From assembly GCF_900547205.1 (NCBI RefSeq), contig NZ_URFY01000023.1, positions 3,637-67,636 on the forward strand: a stretch of DNA of 64,000 nucleotides, in the 5' to 3' direction. Position numbers and translations under genes: made by a program. This document shows, piece by piece, positions 43,130 through 51,847 of this stretch (positions within the stretch are counted from its first letter, which is position 1; each line of letters begins with the position of its first letter). The notes beneath the pieces were generated by a model. It ran no database searches and was not told where the DNA came from. It saw only the letters and a list, made by a program, of their open reading frames with translations. This DNA is from an uncultured Bacteroides sp. GTDB taxonomy: Bacteria > Bacteroidota > Bacteroidia > Bacteroidales > Bacteroidaceae.

Positions 43130-45064
43130 TTATTGAGGCCATTCCACCACAAATCTTGCTCCACCGGTGTAGTTAGCGTCCAGATAGACCTTGCCATCGA
43201 CCAATTCCATAATCTGGCGTATGATAGGCAATCCCAATCCTGTACCCGGACTAAAGGTATCAGCCTTTACAAAGCGCTCGAAAATTGAATCACGGTAGTT
43301 TTCATCAACTCCCAAACCGGAATCCTCAATGATAAAACGCACCATATGTTTTTGCTTGTCTTCGAGATAGCTCAAGCGGATAAAACCAGACTCCGTGAAT
43401 TTATTAGCATTGTTTAATAAACCAAGAAGTACCCGTTTGATCCACGGCTCTACTGTGTTCATAATTATGGGTGCAGAAGCAGGATTATACTGCAACTCGA
43501 TCCCATCCTTTAGTTTCTGCCGTGTCACATTCAGACATTCCCGACAGCAGAAATCCACGTCTACCTGCTTTTTCGGCATATTATCTGTCTGCGAGTCCAT
43601 ATCGGCTATATCAATCACGTTATTAACCAAGTCGAGCAGATAAGCGTTACTAGCTTCCATCTGTTGAGCATATTCTTCCATTTCCTCCTGCGATAATCCG
43701 CCCGCAGCCATCAACGAAGAAAAACCAATGATTGAATTTAAAGGAGTACGAATTTCATGCGTAATATGCTGGATAAAAGAACTCTTCATATGACTGGCTC
43801 TGACAACAGCTTTATTGGCCGCATCAAGTTTTCGATTCATCGACAAGGTACGCAGATAATAGATAGTGATGACAACCAGCAGGATGAGAATCAAGCTCCC
43901 GATAATGGCAGAAGTGATAAATAGATTGCGGTTGACTTCCGCCCGCAATTCCAGCTTATCCCGCTCCAACTTATCTACATCAAATTGAACCGTGTATTTA
44001 CTCAACTGTTCATCCTGTTCTGCCGAACGAACAGAATCATTGACAAGCGCATAAGCCTTATAAGCCGCACAGGCTTCCGCAAACCGATTCATTTGTTCCA
44101 AGAATTGTGCTCTCAATAAATGGTTTGACGGATAACAACTACCTACCGAATGGTGATAATCCATCAAAGAATCGAGATATTTCAATGCCATTTGATTATC
44201 ATCCAATGTTCGAGCACAAAGTATTTTATATCCGAACCATCCTTCTTTTGGAAAAAGACTCATGTTCTCTTTATAGAACCCATCGGCCTGAGCGATAAAG
44301 GGTTCAGCCGCTTCATTACCTTTCAGAGCCAGCATAGCAATGACTTGAAACTGATAATAACGCATGGTAAGTTCCTCTCGGACAGGTATGGCTTTACACT
44401 TCATTGTTTCAATCAACCCTGCCATACGATTCAGATATTCCATTGCAGAGTTATATTCACCCCGTGCCAAATAAGTCTGTATGATATTTAATGATACGAC
44501 GTAAGCATCGGTATAGAACTCGGCATCTTCAAAGTGTTGCAGCGCAGACGTATAGTACTCTAGACAGAGTTTGACATTGTTGCTGAACACTCGGTGGTTG
44601 TATCCAATACACATTTCACTACAGGCAAGTCCAAAAAGACTTTTGGCAGCATCGGCATCTTTTTGGAGAAGTTCGGTTTCGCGGATGGATTCATCCTGCA
44701 TACCTTGTTCGGTAAGCAACTGAATGTATTGTCGCCACTGAGTATATCGACTGTTTACCCGGTCATGCTTTTTACACCAGTCCATAAATTGATAAGTGGC
44801 AATCTTTAGACTATCCGTATTCCTCAATCGATAGTAATGAGTAGTTATCTGATTGTATGCATCTTCTATCTTAGCCGTGTCCGCTTGTAGCTCAGCCAAT
44901 CGCATATATTCCTGATAGAAAGGCAAGAAGTCTTTTTGCCCTACTTTATTTTTCATACTGTCGGCAAGTGCTTCTATCCGGTTTTCTTTGTGTGTGCTAC
45001 AGAAGGCTAAATTAGATACAAAACACAGTATGAATAATCCTATAATTATCCGTATGTTTGTCAC
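43130..45064 (-). CDS. TPR-containing sensor histidine kinase (orphan)
   Basis: A 644-residue membrane kinase. A signal peptide (about 1-22) leads a periplasmic TPR-like helical sensor (about 30-370), one membrane span (about 385-408), a HisKA domain with phospho-acceptor His436 (THEIRTPLNSIIGF) and an HATPase domain (LLNNANKFTESG, DSGLGVDE, GTGLGLPII). No receiver or response regulator is present in the protein or next to it, so its partner is elsewhere. It ends 65 nt before the GHL10 start on the same strand, but that gene has its own promoter. Confidence 0.92.
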   Translation of the reverse strand: MTNIRIIIGLFILCFVSNLAFCSTHKENRIEALADSMKNKVGQKDFLPFYQEYMRLAELQADTAKIEDAYNQITTHYYRLRNTDSLKIATYQFMDWCKKHDRVNSRYTQWRQYIQLLTEQGMQDESIRETELLQKDADAAKSLFGLACSEMCIGYNHRVFSNNVKLCLEYYTSALQHFEDAEFYTDAYVVSLNIIQTYLARGEYNSAMEYLNRMAGLIETMKCKAIPVREELTMRYYQFQVIAMLALKGNEAAEPFIAQADGFYKENMSLFPKEGWFGYKILCARTLDDNQMALKYLDSLMDYHHSVGSCYPSNHLLRAQFLEQMNRFAEACAAYKAYALVNDSVRSAEQDEQLSKYTVQFDVDKLERDKLELRAEVNRNLFITSAIIGSLILILLVVITIYYLRTLSMNRKLDAANKAVVRASHMKSSFIQHITHEIRTPLNSIIGFSSLMAAGGLSQEEMEEYAQQMEASNAYLLDLVNNVIDIADMDSQTDNMPKKQVDVDFCCRECLNVTRQKLKDGIELQYNPASAPIIMNTVEPWIKRVLLGLLNNANKFTESGFIRLSYLEDKQKHMVRFIIEDSGLGVDENYRDSIFERFVKADTFSPGTGLGLPIIRQIMELVDGKVYLDANYTGGARFVVEWPQ

Positions 45065-45210
45065 GATTCAAATTGCTTTTTATTATTTCAAAACATTTGT
45101 TATAAAATTCGGTCTAAGATACAGCAATTAAACCGAACCAATTTATCTTTATTATCAATTATAACAAATCTTAACCCAGTCAAAAGTATTTCTCCTATCG
45201 ATAAAATAGC

Positions 45211-45218
45211 TAACTTTG
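45211..45218 (+). promoter_or_regulatory. -7 box of uvrA
   Basis: TAACTTTG, 28 nt before the uvrA ATG, matches TAnnTTTG. No LexA-type palindrome was recognised in the region. Confidence 0.55.
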
Positions 45219-45246
45219 CCAACTATCAAAAATCAAGGAGTATTTT

Positions 45247-48018
45247 ATGTCTGAAAACAACAATATCTCAATCAAAGGCGCAAGAGTAAATAACCTAAAA
45301 AACATCGATGTAGATATTCCACGCAACAAACTTGTTGTTATCACCGGTTTGTCGGGTTCAGGAAAATCATCACTCGCTTTTGATACTCTCTATGCAGAGG
45401 GACAACGCCGTTACGTAGAAAGTTTAAGTAGCTATGCACGTCAGTTTCTAGGGCGAATGAGTAAACCTGAATGTGACTTTATCAAGGGAATTCCTCCCGC
45501 AATTGCCATCGAACAGAAAGTAAACAGCCGCAATCCCCGCTCTACCGTGGGCACATCGACTGAAATCTATGAATATCTGCGCCTGTTATATTCACGCGTA
45601 GGGAAAACCTTCAGTCCCATTAGTGAACAGGAAGTGAAGAAACACTCGACGGAAGATATCGTCAACTGTATGCTTTCATATCCGGAAGGAACCAGATACA
45701 CCGTACTGACCCCTATCCGCTTACGCGAAGACCGTACGCTTGAACAGCAACTAGAAATTGACATGAAACAGGGATTCAACCGCATCGAAGTGAACGGTGA
45801 GATGAAACGCATCGATGAATATGCGCCTGCGGAAGGTGACGAAGTGTATTTATTGGTAGACCGCATGGCTGTGGCTAATAGCAAAGATGCTATCAGCCGA
45901 CTGACCGATTCGGCCGAAACAGCAATGTACGAGGGAGATGGAACCTGTATGCTACGTTTCTACCTGTCGGACGGAACAACGAAACTTTATTCGTTCAGCA
46001 CGAAGTTTGAGGCAGACGGCATTGTCTTCGAAGAGCCCAACGACCAGATGTTTTCCTTCAACTCTCCTGTCGGAGCTTGTCCCGTGTGCGAAGGTTTCGG
46101 AAAAGTGATTGGTATCGACGAACATTTGGTAGTACCCAACCGTTCCTTGTCCGTTTATGAAGGAGCAATCGTTTGCTGGCGCGGTGAGAAGATGGGGGAA
46201 TGGAAAGAAGAACTGATTCATAATGCAGAGAAATTCAACTTTCCGATATTCACTCCTTATTTTGAGCTGACGGACGAACAGCGACGGGTACTTTGGGAAG
46301 GCAATCAATACTTTCACGGCATCAATGAGTTTTTCAAAATGCTGGAAGAGAACCAATACAAGATTCAATATCGTGTTATGCTTGCCCGTTATCGGGGAAA
46401 GACACTTTGCCCGAAATGCCACGGCACACGTCTGAAACCGGAAGCAGGATATGTGCGGGTGGGCGGAAAGAGCATTTCCGAATTGGTAGACTTACCTATC
46501 TCGGAATTAAAACTATTCTTCGACAATCTCGAATTAAACGAGCATGATACCAACGTTGCCCGCCGGATTCTACTCGAAATTAATAGTCGCATCCGCTTTT
46601 TGATTGATGTGGGATTAGGTTATCTGACTCTGAACCGTCTCAGCAATTCTTTGTCCGGTGGAGAAAGTCAGCGCATCAATCTGGCCACATCACTGGGAAG
46701 CAGTCTTGTAGGTAGTCTTTACATTCTTGACGAACCGAGTATCGGATTACATAGCCGCGATACCGACCGGCTGATTAATGTGCTTCGCCAACTGCAACAA
46801 CTAGGCAATACGGTGGTTGTGGTGGAACATGATGAAGAAATCATCCGTGCGGCAGATTATATTATAGATATTGGTCCTAATGCCGGACGATTGGGTGGCG
46901 AGGTCGTTTACGAAGGCGATATGAAAGACTTGAAAAAAGGAAGCAACAGTTATACGGTACGCTACCTGCTGGGAGAAGAAGTGATTCCCGTCCCCGAACA
47001 TCGCCGCCCGTGGAACAATTATATTGAACTAAAAGGTGCACGCGAGAATAACCTGAAAGGTGTAGACGTTCGCATCCCACTCAACGTAATGACCGTTGTT
47101 ACAGGTGTTTCCGGCTCAGGGAAGAGTACATTGGTTCGTGATATATTCTTCCGGGCATTGAAACGCGAGCTTGATGAATGCAGCGACCGACCGGGCGAGT
47201 TTTCTTCTATCGAAGGTAGTCTGCGCGACTTGCGGAATGTAGAGTTTGTAGACCAGAATCCGATTGGAAAGTCTTCTCGTTCCAATCCGGTGACTTACAT
47301 CAAGGCTTATGACGAAATACGTAAGCTCTGGTCGGAACAACCTTTGGCAAAACAAATGGGATACACTGCGGGATTTTTCAGTTTCAACAGTGAAGGTGGA
47401 CGCTGCGAAGAGTGTAAAGGCGATGGAACTATTACTGTAGAAATGCAGTTCATGGCAGACTTAGTATTAGAGTGCGAATCCTGCCACGGAAAACGTTTCA
47501 AATCGGATACGCTTGAAGTGAAATTTCATGATAAGAGCATCTATGATGTCTTGCAGATGACCGTGAATCAGGCAATTGAGTTCTTCAATGAGCACGGGCA
47601 GAAGAAAATTGTGAAGAAGTTGCTTCCTCTGCAAGATGTCGGTTTAGGATATATCAAGTTAGGACAGTCCTCTTCCACCCTTTCGGGCGGTGAGAACCAA
47701 CGCGTGAAACTGGCTTTCTATCTGAGCCAAGAGAAAGCAGACCCGACCATGTTTATCTTTGACGAACCGACAACAGGATTACACTTCCACGATATACGTA
47801 AACTGCTAGATGCATTCGACGCTCTGATACGCAGAGGACATAGCATCGTCATCATCGAGCATAATATAGATGTTATCAAATGTGCCGATTACGTGATAGA
47901 CCTCGGACCGGAAGGTGGAGATAGAGGAGGATATATCGTTGCTACAGGTACCCCGGAAGAGGTAGCTGCTTGCGGAGCAAGCTATACGGGACAGTTCCTG
48001 AAAGAGAAACTTGAATAA
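45247..48018 (+). CDS. uvrA: Excinuclease ABC subunit A
   Basis: A 923-residue damage-recognition ATPase of nucleotide excision repair. It has two ABC modules: Walker A GLSGSGKSSLAF and GVSGSGKSTLVR, signatures LSGGESQRI and LSGGENQRV. The zinc modules are CPVCEGFG, CPKCHGTRL, CEECKGDG and CESCHGKRF. The N-terminus (NISIKGARVNNLKNIDVDIPR) and length are standard. It is monocistronic with a -7 box 28 nt upstream; a hairpin-forming repeat follows the stop. Confidence 0.98.
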   Translation: MSENNNISIKGARVNNLKNIDVDIPRNKLVVITGLSGSGKSSLAFDTLYAEGQRRYVESLSSYARQFLGRMSKPECDFIKGIPPAIAIEQKVNSRNPRSTVGTSTEIYEYLRLLYSRVGKTFSPISEQEVKKHSTEDIVNCMLSYPEGTRYTVLTPIRLREDRTLEQQLEIDMKQGFNRIEVNGEMKRIDEYAPAEGDEVYLLVDRMAVANSKDAISRLTDSAETAMYEGDGTCMLRFYLSDGTTKLYSFSTKFEADGIVFEEPNDQMFSFNSPVGACPVCEGFGKVIGIDEHLVVPNRSLSVYEGAIVCWRGEKMGEWKEELIHNAEKFNFPIFTPYFELTDEQRRVLWEGNQYFHGINEFFKMLEENQYKIQYRVMLARYRGKTLCPKCHGTRLKPEAGYVRVGGKSISELVDLPISELKLFFDNLELNEHDTNVARRILLEINSRIRFLIDVGLGYLTLNRLSNSLSGGESQRINLATSLGSSLVGSLYILDEPSIGLHSRDTDRLINVLRQLQQLGNTVVVVEHDEEIIRAADYIIDIGPNAGRLGGEVVYEGDMKDLKKGSNSYTVRYLLGEEVIPVPEHRRPWNNYIELKGARENNLKGVDVRIPLNVMTVVTGVSGSGKSTLVRDIFFRALKRELDECSDRPGEFSSIEGSLRDLRNVEFVDQNPIGKSSRSNPVTYIKAYDEIRKLWSEQPLAKQMGYTAGFFSFNSEGGRCEECKGDGTITVEMQFMADLVLECESCHGKRFKSDTLEVKFHDKSIYDVLQMTVNQAIEFFNEHGQKKIVKKLLPLQDVGLGYIKLGQSSSTLSGGENQRVKLAFYLSQEKADPTMFIFDEPTTGLHFHDIRKLLDAFDALIRRGHSIVIIEHNIDVIKCADYVIDLGPEGGDRGGYIVATGTPEEVAACGASYTGQFLKEKLE

Positions 48019-48019
48019 A

Positions 48020-48086
48020 TTGAGAGTTGAGAGTTGAAAATTACTATGTAGTAAATACTGCGTAGCCAACTTTCAACTCTCAACTT
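48020..48086. repeat. GAGAGTTGA-type hairpin repeat between uvrA and the porin-like gene
   Basis: GTTGAGAGTTGAAA (48026-48039) pairs perfectly with TTTCAACTCTCAAC (48071-48084). The left arm is itself a tandem of GAGAGTT, and the loop holds the palindrome TTACTATGTAGTAA. It fills the gap between converging genes. Confidence 0.75.
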
Positions 48087-48087
48087 A

Positions 48088-48573
48088 TTAAAGGTAGAAT
48101 CCGAATCCTATTTTAACGCCAAAGCGAGACATATCGCCGTCATTGAAACGCCATTTATAATAGACGGCAGGTTCAACGGTCACTGTGCGGGAGAGGAAGT
48201 AAGCATATCCGGCTTCGATACCCAGTCCCCAATCTGTTTGATGATGACCGCCGCTCCAACGGAAGCGGTTCCAGTCGAGTCCGCCACCCAGATAAACACC
48301 CGTCTTATTGAAATAGAAGCGTAAACCCGTGCCTATTGTATATTCGTCTACGGGTTTTGACCAGTCGGCGCCTGCATTGACCATCAAGGCGATGCCGTCA
48401 GCAAAAAAAGCTCCGGCTTGTGCACCCAAACCAAACTTTGCTTTATCATTCTTACTGTACGAAAAATCCAATCCGGTGAAGGACGGATTAATAATCGTAG
48501 TTCCTTTCTCAAATTGTGCCTGTGCAGCGAGTGAAACTGCCAATAGGCAAAGACCCAAAGCTAATTTCTTCAT
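48088..48573 (-). CDS. Small outer-membrane beta-barrel (porin-like) protein
   Basis: A 161-residue exported protein: signal peptide ending AAQA-Q (about residue 19), then alternating beta strands rich in Gly and aromatic residues (GTTIINPSFTGLDFSYS, GTGLRFYFNKTGVYLGGGLD) ending in an aromatic-terminated strand (FGVKIGFGFYL), as outer-membrane barrels do. Probably an 8-strand barrel of the OmpA/OmpX-like outer membrane protein class. Function unknown. Confidence 0.8.
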   Translation of the reverse strand: MKKLALGLCLLAVSLAAQAQFEKGTTIINPSFTGLDFSYSKNDKAKFGLGAQAGAFFADGIALMVNAGADWSKPVDEYTIGTGLRFYFNKTGVYLGGGLDWNRFRWSGGHHQTDWGLGIEAGYAYFLSRTVTVEPAVYYKWRFNDGDMSRFGVKIGFGFYL

Positions 48574-48576
48574 AAT

Positions 48577-48807
48577 TTATCTTTTTAAGTGATTAGATTG
48601 TTCATCTTTCTTGCGGCGCTCGCGCATCTGTTCCTTTTTGCGGAGCACCAGCCAGAGGAGGACAACGATAACATAGGAAACTGCCACCGTGACTATTTTC
48701 TCAGTCAAGCTGACTTCCGTATTTCGGGGTAACAGATAAGCCGCCGTAACGGATACATAAATAAGGAATGCGAGTGCAACTCCTGTCGATTTCTTTATTT
48801 TCTTCAT
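48577..48807 (-). CDS. Small membrane protein translationally coupled to cstA
   Basis: A 76-residue protein with two hydrophobic helices (ALAFLIYVSVTAAYLL; VTVAVSYVIVVLLWLVL) and a highly charged, basic tail (RKKEQMRERRKKDEQ). Its ATG overlaps the cstA stop as ATGA (48804-48807), so it is very probably translated by coupling. E. coli cstA is also followed by a small protein gene (ybdD), but no sequence resemblance is evident. Function is unknown; an accessory subunit of the transporter is a reasonable guess. Confidence 0.75.
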   Translation of the reverse strand: MKKIKKSTGVALAFLIYVSVTAAYLLPRNTEVSLTEKIVTVAVSYVIVVLLWLVLRKKEQMRERRKKDEQSNHLKR

Positions 48808-50234
48808 TCTGATAGTTTTCTTGTTTTTTGTTTGCCCAACCAGATATAAAACCAGACAGAGCCGATTACTACACATGCTATCCCGACCACATAGGAAACG
48901 GTATGCGAAAGTCCTAACCCTTCGGGAGCAATGCAGATATAAGTAGCACAAACGCAGGTCATAAATAAGGCGGGAATCAATGTGATAATATATGGTTTGC
49001 GGGAAACTGCCAGATAAACGGTTATTGCCCACAGGGTAAATACAGCCAAGGTCTGATTGGCCCACGCGAAGTAACGCCATATCATATTAAAGCCGTCAGC
49101 ATCGCGTAAGCTATACAACAGCAATCCGATAGCTACCAAAAACATCGGTATACAAATATACAGACGGCGGCGCATACTCTTTTGTTCCATTCCCAGAAAG
49201 TCCGCCACAATGAGACGGGCAGAACGGAAAGCCGTATCTCCCGAAGTAATCGGAGCAGCAATCACGCCCAATATAGCCAGTATGCCTCCAACTGTTCCCA
49301 ACCATTCTTTGGTGATAGAATCTACGATAACAGAAGCGTTGCTCTCTCCCATCCCATTTTCATGGAAGAAGTAAGTAGCGGCAGCAGCCCAGATAAGGGC
49401 AACGATGCCTTCGGTTATCATCGCTCCGTAGAACACAGGGCGTCCATGGCGTTCTGAAGTCATACAGCGAGCCATCAATGGGCTTTGAGTAGCATGGAAA
49501 CCGGAGATAGCGCCACAGGCAATACTCACAAACATGATCGGGAATATAGGAAGTTCACTCGCTTGCGGATTTGTATTTTGCAGTCCGTCCCACAATTCGG
49601 GCAGGGCAGGATGATTGACATAGAGCATCACCAGTATGCCGACTGCCATGAACAGCAGGGCGACAGCAAACAACGGATAGATTTTACCGATAATCTTATC
49701 GACCGGAAGCAGCGTAGCCAGTATATAATAGGCAAAGACAACGATAATCCAGAACGTAGCGTCGAGACTCTCAGGAGTAAGCTTAGCCAATAGCCCGGCA
49801 GGTCCTGCCACAAATACGGAACCGACCAGTATCATCAGCAGCACCGTGAAACCTCGCATCACCTGCTTGGTAGTCAGCCCCAGATAGCGGCCTATGATTT
49901 CCGGCAGACTCTCGCCGCCATGACGCAACGACAGCATTCCAGCAAAATAATCATGAACGGCACCAGCAAAAATACTTCCCAGTACAATCCATAAATAAGA
50001 CGAAACGCCAAACTTAGCTCCCATGATAGCTCCGAATATCGGACCTAAGCCAGCAATATTTAGAAATTGAATCATGAAGATTTTCCAAGTGGGCAGGGGA
50101 ATATAATCCACTCCATCTGCTTTGGTAAGAGCCGGTGTCCGACGGTCATCGGGACCAAAGACGCGTTCCAACAGTCGCCCATATGAAAAATAGCCTGCTA
50201 TCAGCACCAGCAAGCACAAGGTAAATGTAATCAT
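48804..50234 (-). CDS. cstA: Carbon starvation protein CstA family transporter
   Basis: A 476-residue polytopic membrane protein. Hallmarks are YGRLLERVFGPDD, LNIAGLGPIFGAIMGAKFG, VHDYFAGMLSLRHGGESLPE and GFHATQSPLMARCM. CstA proteins import pyruvate and have been linked to peptide uptake. At 476 residues it is the short form; E. coli CstA is about 700. A -7 box (TACATTTG, minus, 50258-50265) lies 24 nt before the ATG. It is followed by a coupled small membrane protein. Confidence 0.92.
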   Translation of the reverse strand: MITFTLCLLVLIAGYFSYGRLLERVFGPDDRRTPALTKADGVDYIPLPTWKIFMIQFLNIAGLGPIFGAIMGAKFGVSSYLWIVLGSIFAGAVHDYFAGMLSLRHGGESLPEIIGRYLGLTTKQVMRGFTVLLMILVGSVFVAGPAGLLAKLTPESLDATFWIIVVFAYYILATLLPVDKIIGKIYPLFAVALLFMAVGILVMLYVNHPALPELWDGLQNTNPQASELPIFPIMFVSIACGAISGFHATQSPLMARCMTSERHGRPVFYGAMITEGIVALIWAAAATYFFHENGMGESNASVIVDSITKEWLGTVGGILAILGVIAAPITSGDTAFRSARLIVADFLGMEQKSMRRRLYICIPMFLVAIGLLLYSLRDADGFNMIWRYFAWANQTLAVFTLWAITVYLAVSRKPYIITLIPALFMTCVCATYICIAPEGLGLSHTVSYVVGIACVVIGSVWFYIWLGKQKTRKLSE

Positions 50235-50257
50235 GGTATGTCGCTTTTTAATTCACG

Positions 50258-50265
50258 CAAATGTA
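50258..50265 (-). promoter_or_regulatory. -7 box of cstA
   Basis: TACATTTG on the minus strand, 24 nt upstream of the cstA ATG, matches TAnnTTTG. Confidence 0.55.
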
Positions 50266-50307
50266 ACATAATCTCACGAAACAGCCCAATATTAACGACA
50301 TTTTCAC

Positions 50308-50315
50308 TAACTTTG
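50308..50315 (+). promoter_or_regulatory. -7 box of the GHL10 gene at 50344
   Basis: TAACTTTG, 28 nt upstream of the ATG. It is divergent from the cstA promoter about 45 bp away. Confidence 0.55.
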
Positions 50316-50343
50316 CAGGGAATTAAAACAAAAAACAAAGAAT

Positions 50344-51795
50344 ATGCTTCGAACTATTCTCATTCTTTCACTTTTGTTTCCTTTCCTCAAGATGACTGCA
50401 CAGCCCAAGCAAGAAGTGCGTGCTGCATGGGTCACGGCTGTATACGGGCTAGACTGGCCTCGTACTCGCGCCACGAATCCCCAGACCATCCGTAAACAAA
50501 AGGAAGAACTCGTAGACATCCTTGATAAACTTAGAGCAGCCAACTTCAATACCGTCTTATTTCAGACACGCACCCGCGGGGATGTATTGTATCCCTCTGC
50601 CATAGAGCCTTTCAATTCTATCCTGACCGGAAAGACTGGAGGAAATCCTGGCTACGACCCACTGGCATTTGCTATTGCAGAATGTCACAAACGAGGGATG
50701 GAATGCCATGCCTGGATGGTGAGTATTCCACTGGGCAACAAGAAGCATGTAGCTTCGCTCGGAAAGCAGTCGGTCACCAAACGAATGAAGGATATTTGTG
50801 TGCCTTACAAGAACGAATATTTTCTTAATCCGGGGCATCCTGCTACGAAAGAATATCTGATGAAAATGGTGAGAGAAGTCGTAAGCCGCTATGACGTGGA
50901 CGGAGTGCATTTCGACTATCTGCGCTATCCTGAAAACGCTCCCCGCTTTCCTGATAAATATGATTTCCGCAAATATGGCAAAGGCCGCACGCTGGACCAA
51001 TGGCGACGGGATAATATCTCCGAAATCGCGCGCTATATATATAAAGGTGTAAAAGCAATGAAGCCTTGGGTGAAAGTCAGCACTTGTCCTGTGGGGAAAT
51101 ATCGGGATACTTCACGCTACCCTTCTCGCGGATGGAATGCTTTCTTCACAGTCTATCAGGATGCACAAGGTTGGCTGGGCGAAGGCATTATGGATCAGAT
51201 TTATCCGATGATGTATTTCCAAGGAAACAACTTCTATCCCTTTGCGCTCGACTGGCAGGAACAGAGCAACGGCCGACAAGTGATTCCGGGACTCGGGATT
51301 TATTTCCTTCATCCCGACGAAGGGAAATGGACACGGGATGAGATTGATCGACAGATTCACTTCATCCGCAACCACAAGTTGGCCGGCGAAGGTCACTATC
51401 GGGTGAAGTATCTGATGGAGAACACGCAAGGCATATATGACGAATTAATTGAAAATTTCTATGCCTATCCGACTTTACAACCCCCTATGCCATGGCTGGA
51501 CAGTGTTCCACCCAGTGCTCCCACCGGATTGAAAGCAACTTCCATCGACAATGGATATACCGAATTGACTTGGCAAGAAGCTACCGACAATGACCAACGG
51601 AACAAACCGATGTATGTAATCTATGCATCCGATGAATATCCGGTAGACACCAACCGACCTGAAAATATCATTGCGCAAAGCATAAGGGAAACCAAGTTTA
51701 TCTATGCCCCTATCCTTCCTTGGAATGCAAAGAAGCATTTTGCGGTCACAGCTATCGACCGTTATGGGAATGAGAGTGCGGCGGTGCAAGAGTGA
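50344..51795 (+). CDS. GHL10/DUF187-family secreted glycoside hydrolase-like protein (second copy)
   Basis: A 483-residue exported protein with a signal peptide ending near MTA-QP (residue 19). The GHL10 barrel shows QEVRAAWVTAVYGLDWP, NTVLFQTRTRGDVLYPS, ECHAWMVSIPLG, VDGVHFDYLRYPEN and VSTCPVGKYRDTS. A C-terminal fibronectin type III domain begins PSAPTGLKATSIDNGYTELTW (about 395). The WP motif after the first strand (GLDWP) is characteristic of YngK/DigH-like members. It is clearly related to the protein at 41556 but divergent in the substrate loops. A denuded-peptidoglycan or glycan hydrolase role is inferred. Confidence 0.9.
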   Translation: MLRTILILSLLFPFLKMTAQPKQEVRAAWVTAVYGLDWPRTRATNPQTIRKQKEELVDILDKLRAANFNTVLFQTRTRGDVLYPSAIEPFNSILTGKTGGNPGYDPLAFAIAECHKRGMECHAWMVSIPLGNKKHVASLGKQSVTKRMKDICVPYKNEYFLNPGHPATKEYLMKMVREVVSRYDVDGVHFDYLRYPENAPRFPDKYDFRKYGKGRTLDQWRRDNISEIARYIYKGVKAMKPWVKVSTCPVGKYRDTSRYPSRGWNAFFTVYQDAQGWLGEGIMDQIYPMMYFQGNNFYPFALDWQEQSNGRQVIPGLGIYFLHPDEGKWTRDEIDRQIHFIRNHKLAGEGHYRVKYLMENTQGIYDELIENFYAYPTLQPPMPWLDSVPPSAPTGLKATSIDNGYTELTWQEATDNDQRNKPMYVIYASDEYPVDTNRPENIIAQSIRETKFIYAPILPWNAKKHFAVTAIDRYGNESAAVQE

Positions 51796-51808
51796 ACTTA
51801 ATTATAAC

Positions 51809-51847
51809 GTAATAAGAACCCAGTCATTTAGATGTAATAAGAACCCA
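51809..51847. repeat. 14-bp direct repeat at the end of the ATP-grasp-like gene
   Basis: GTAATAAGAACCCA occurs at 51809-51822 and 51834-51847, a 25-bp period. The right copy encodes the last residues of the leftward gene ending at 51824; the left copy lies just after its stop, as if a short tandem duplication had rewritten the C-terminus. Confidence 0.7.
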
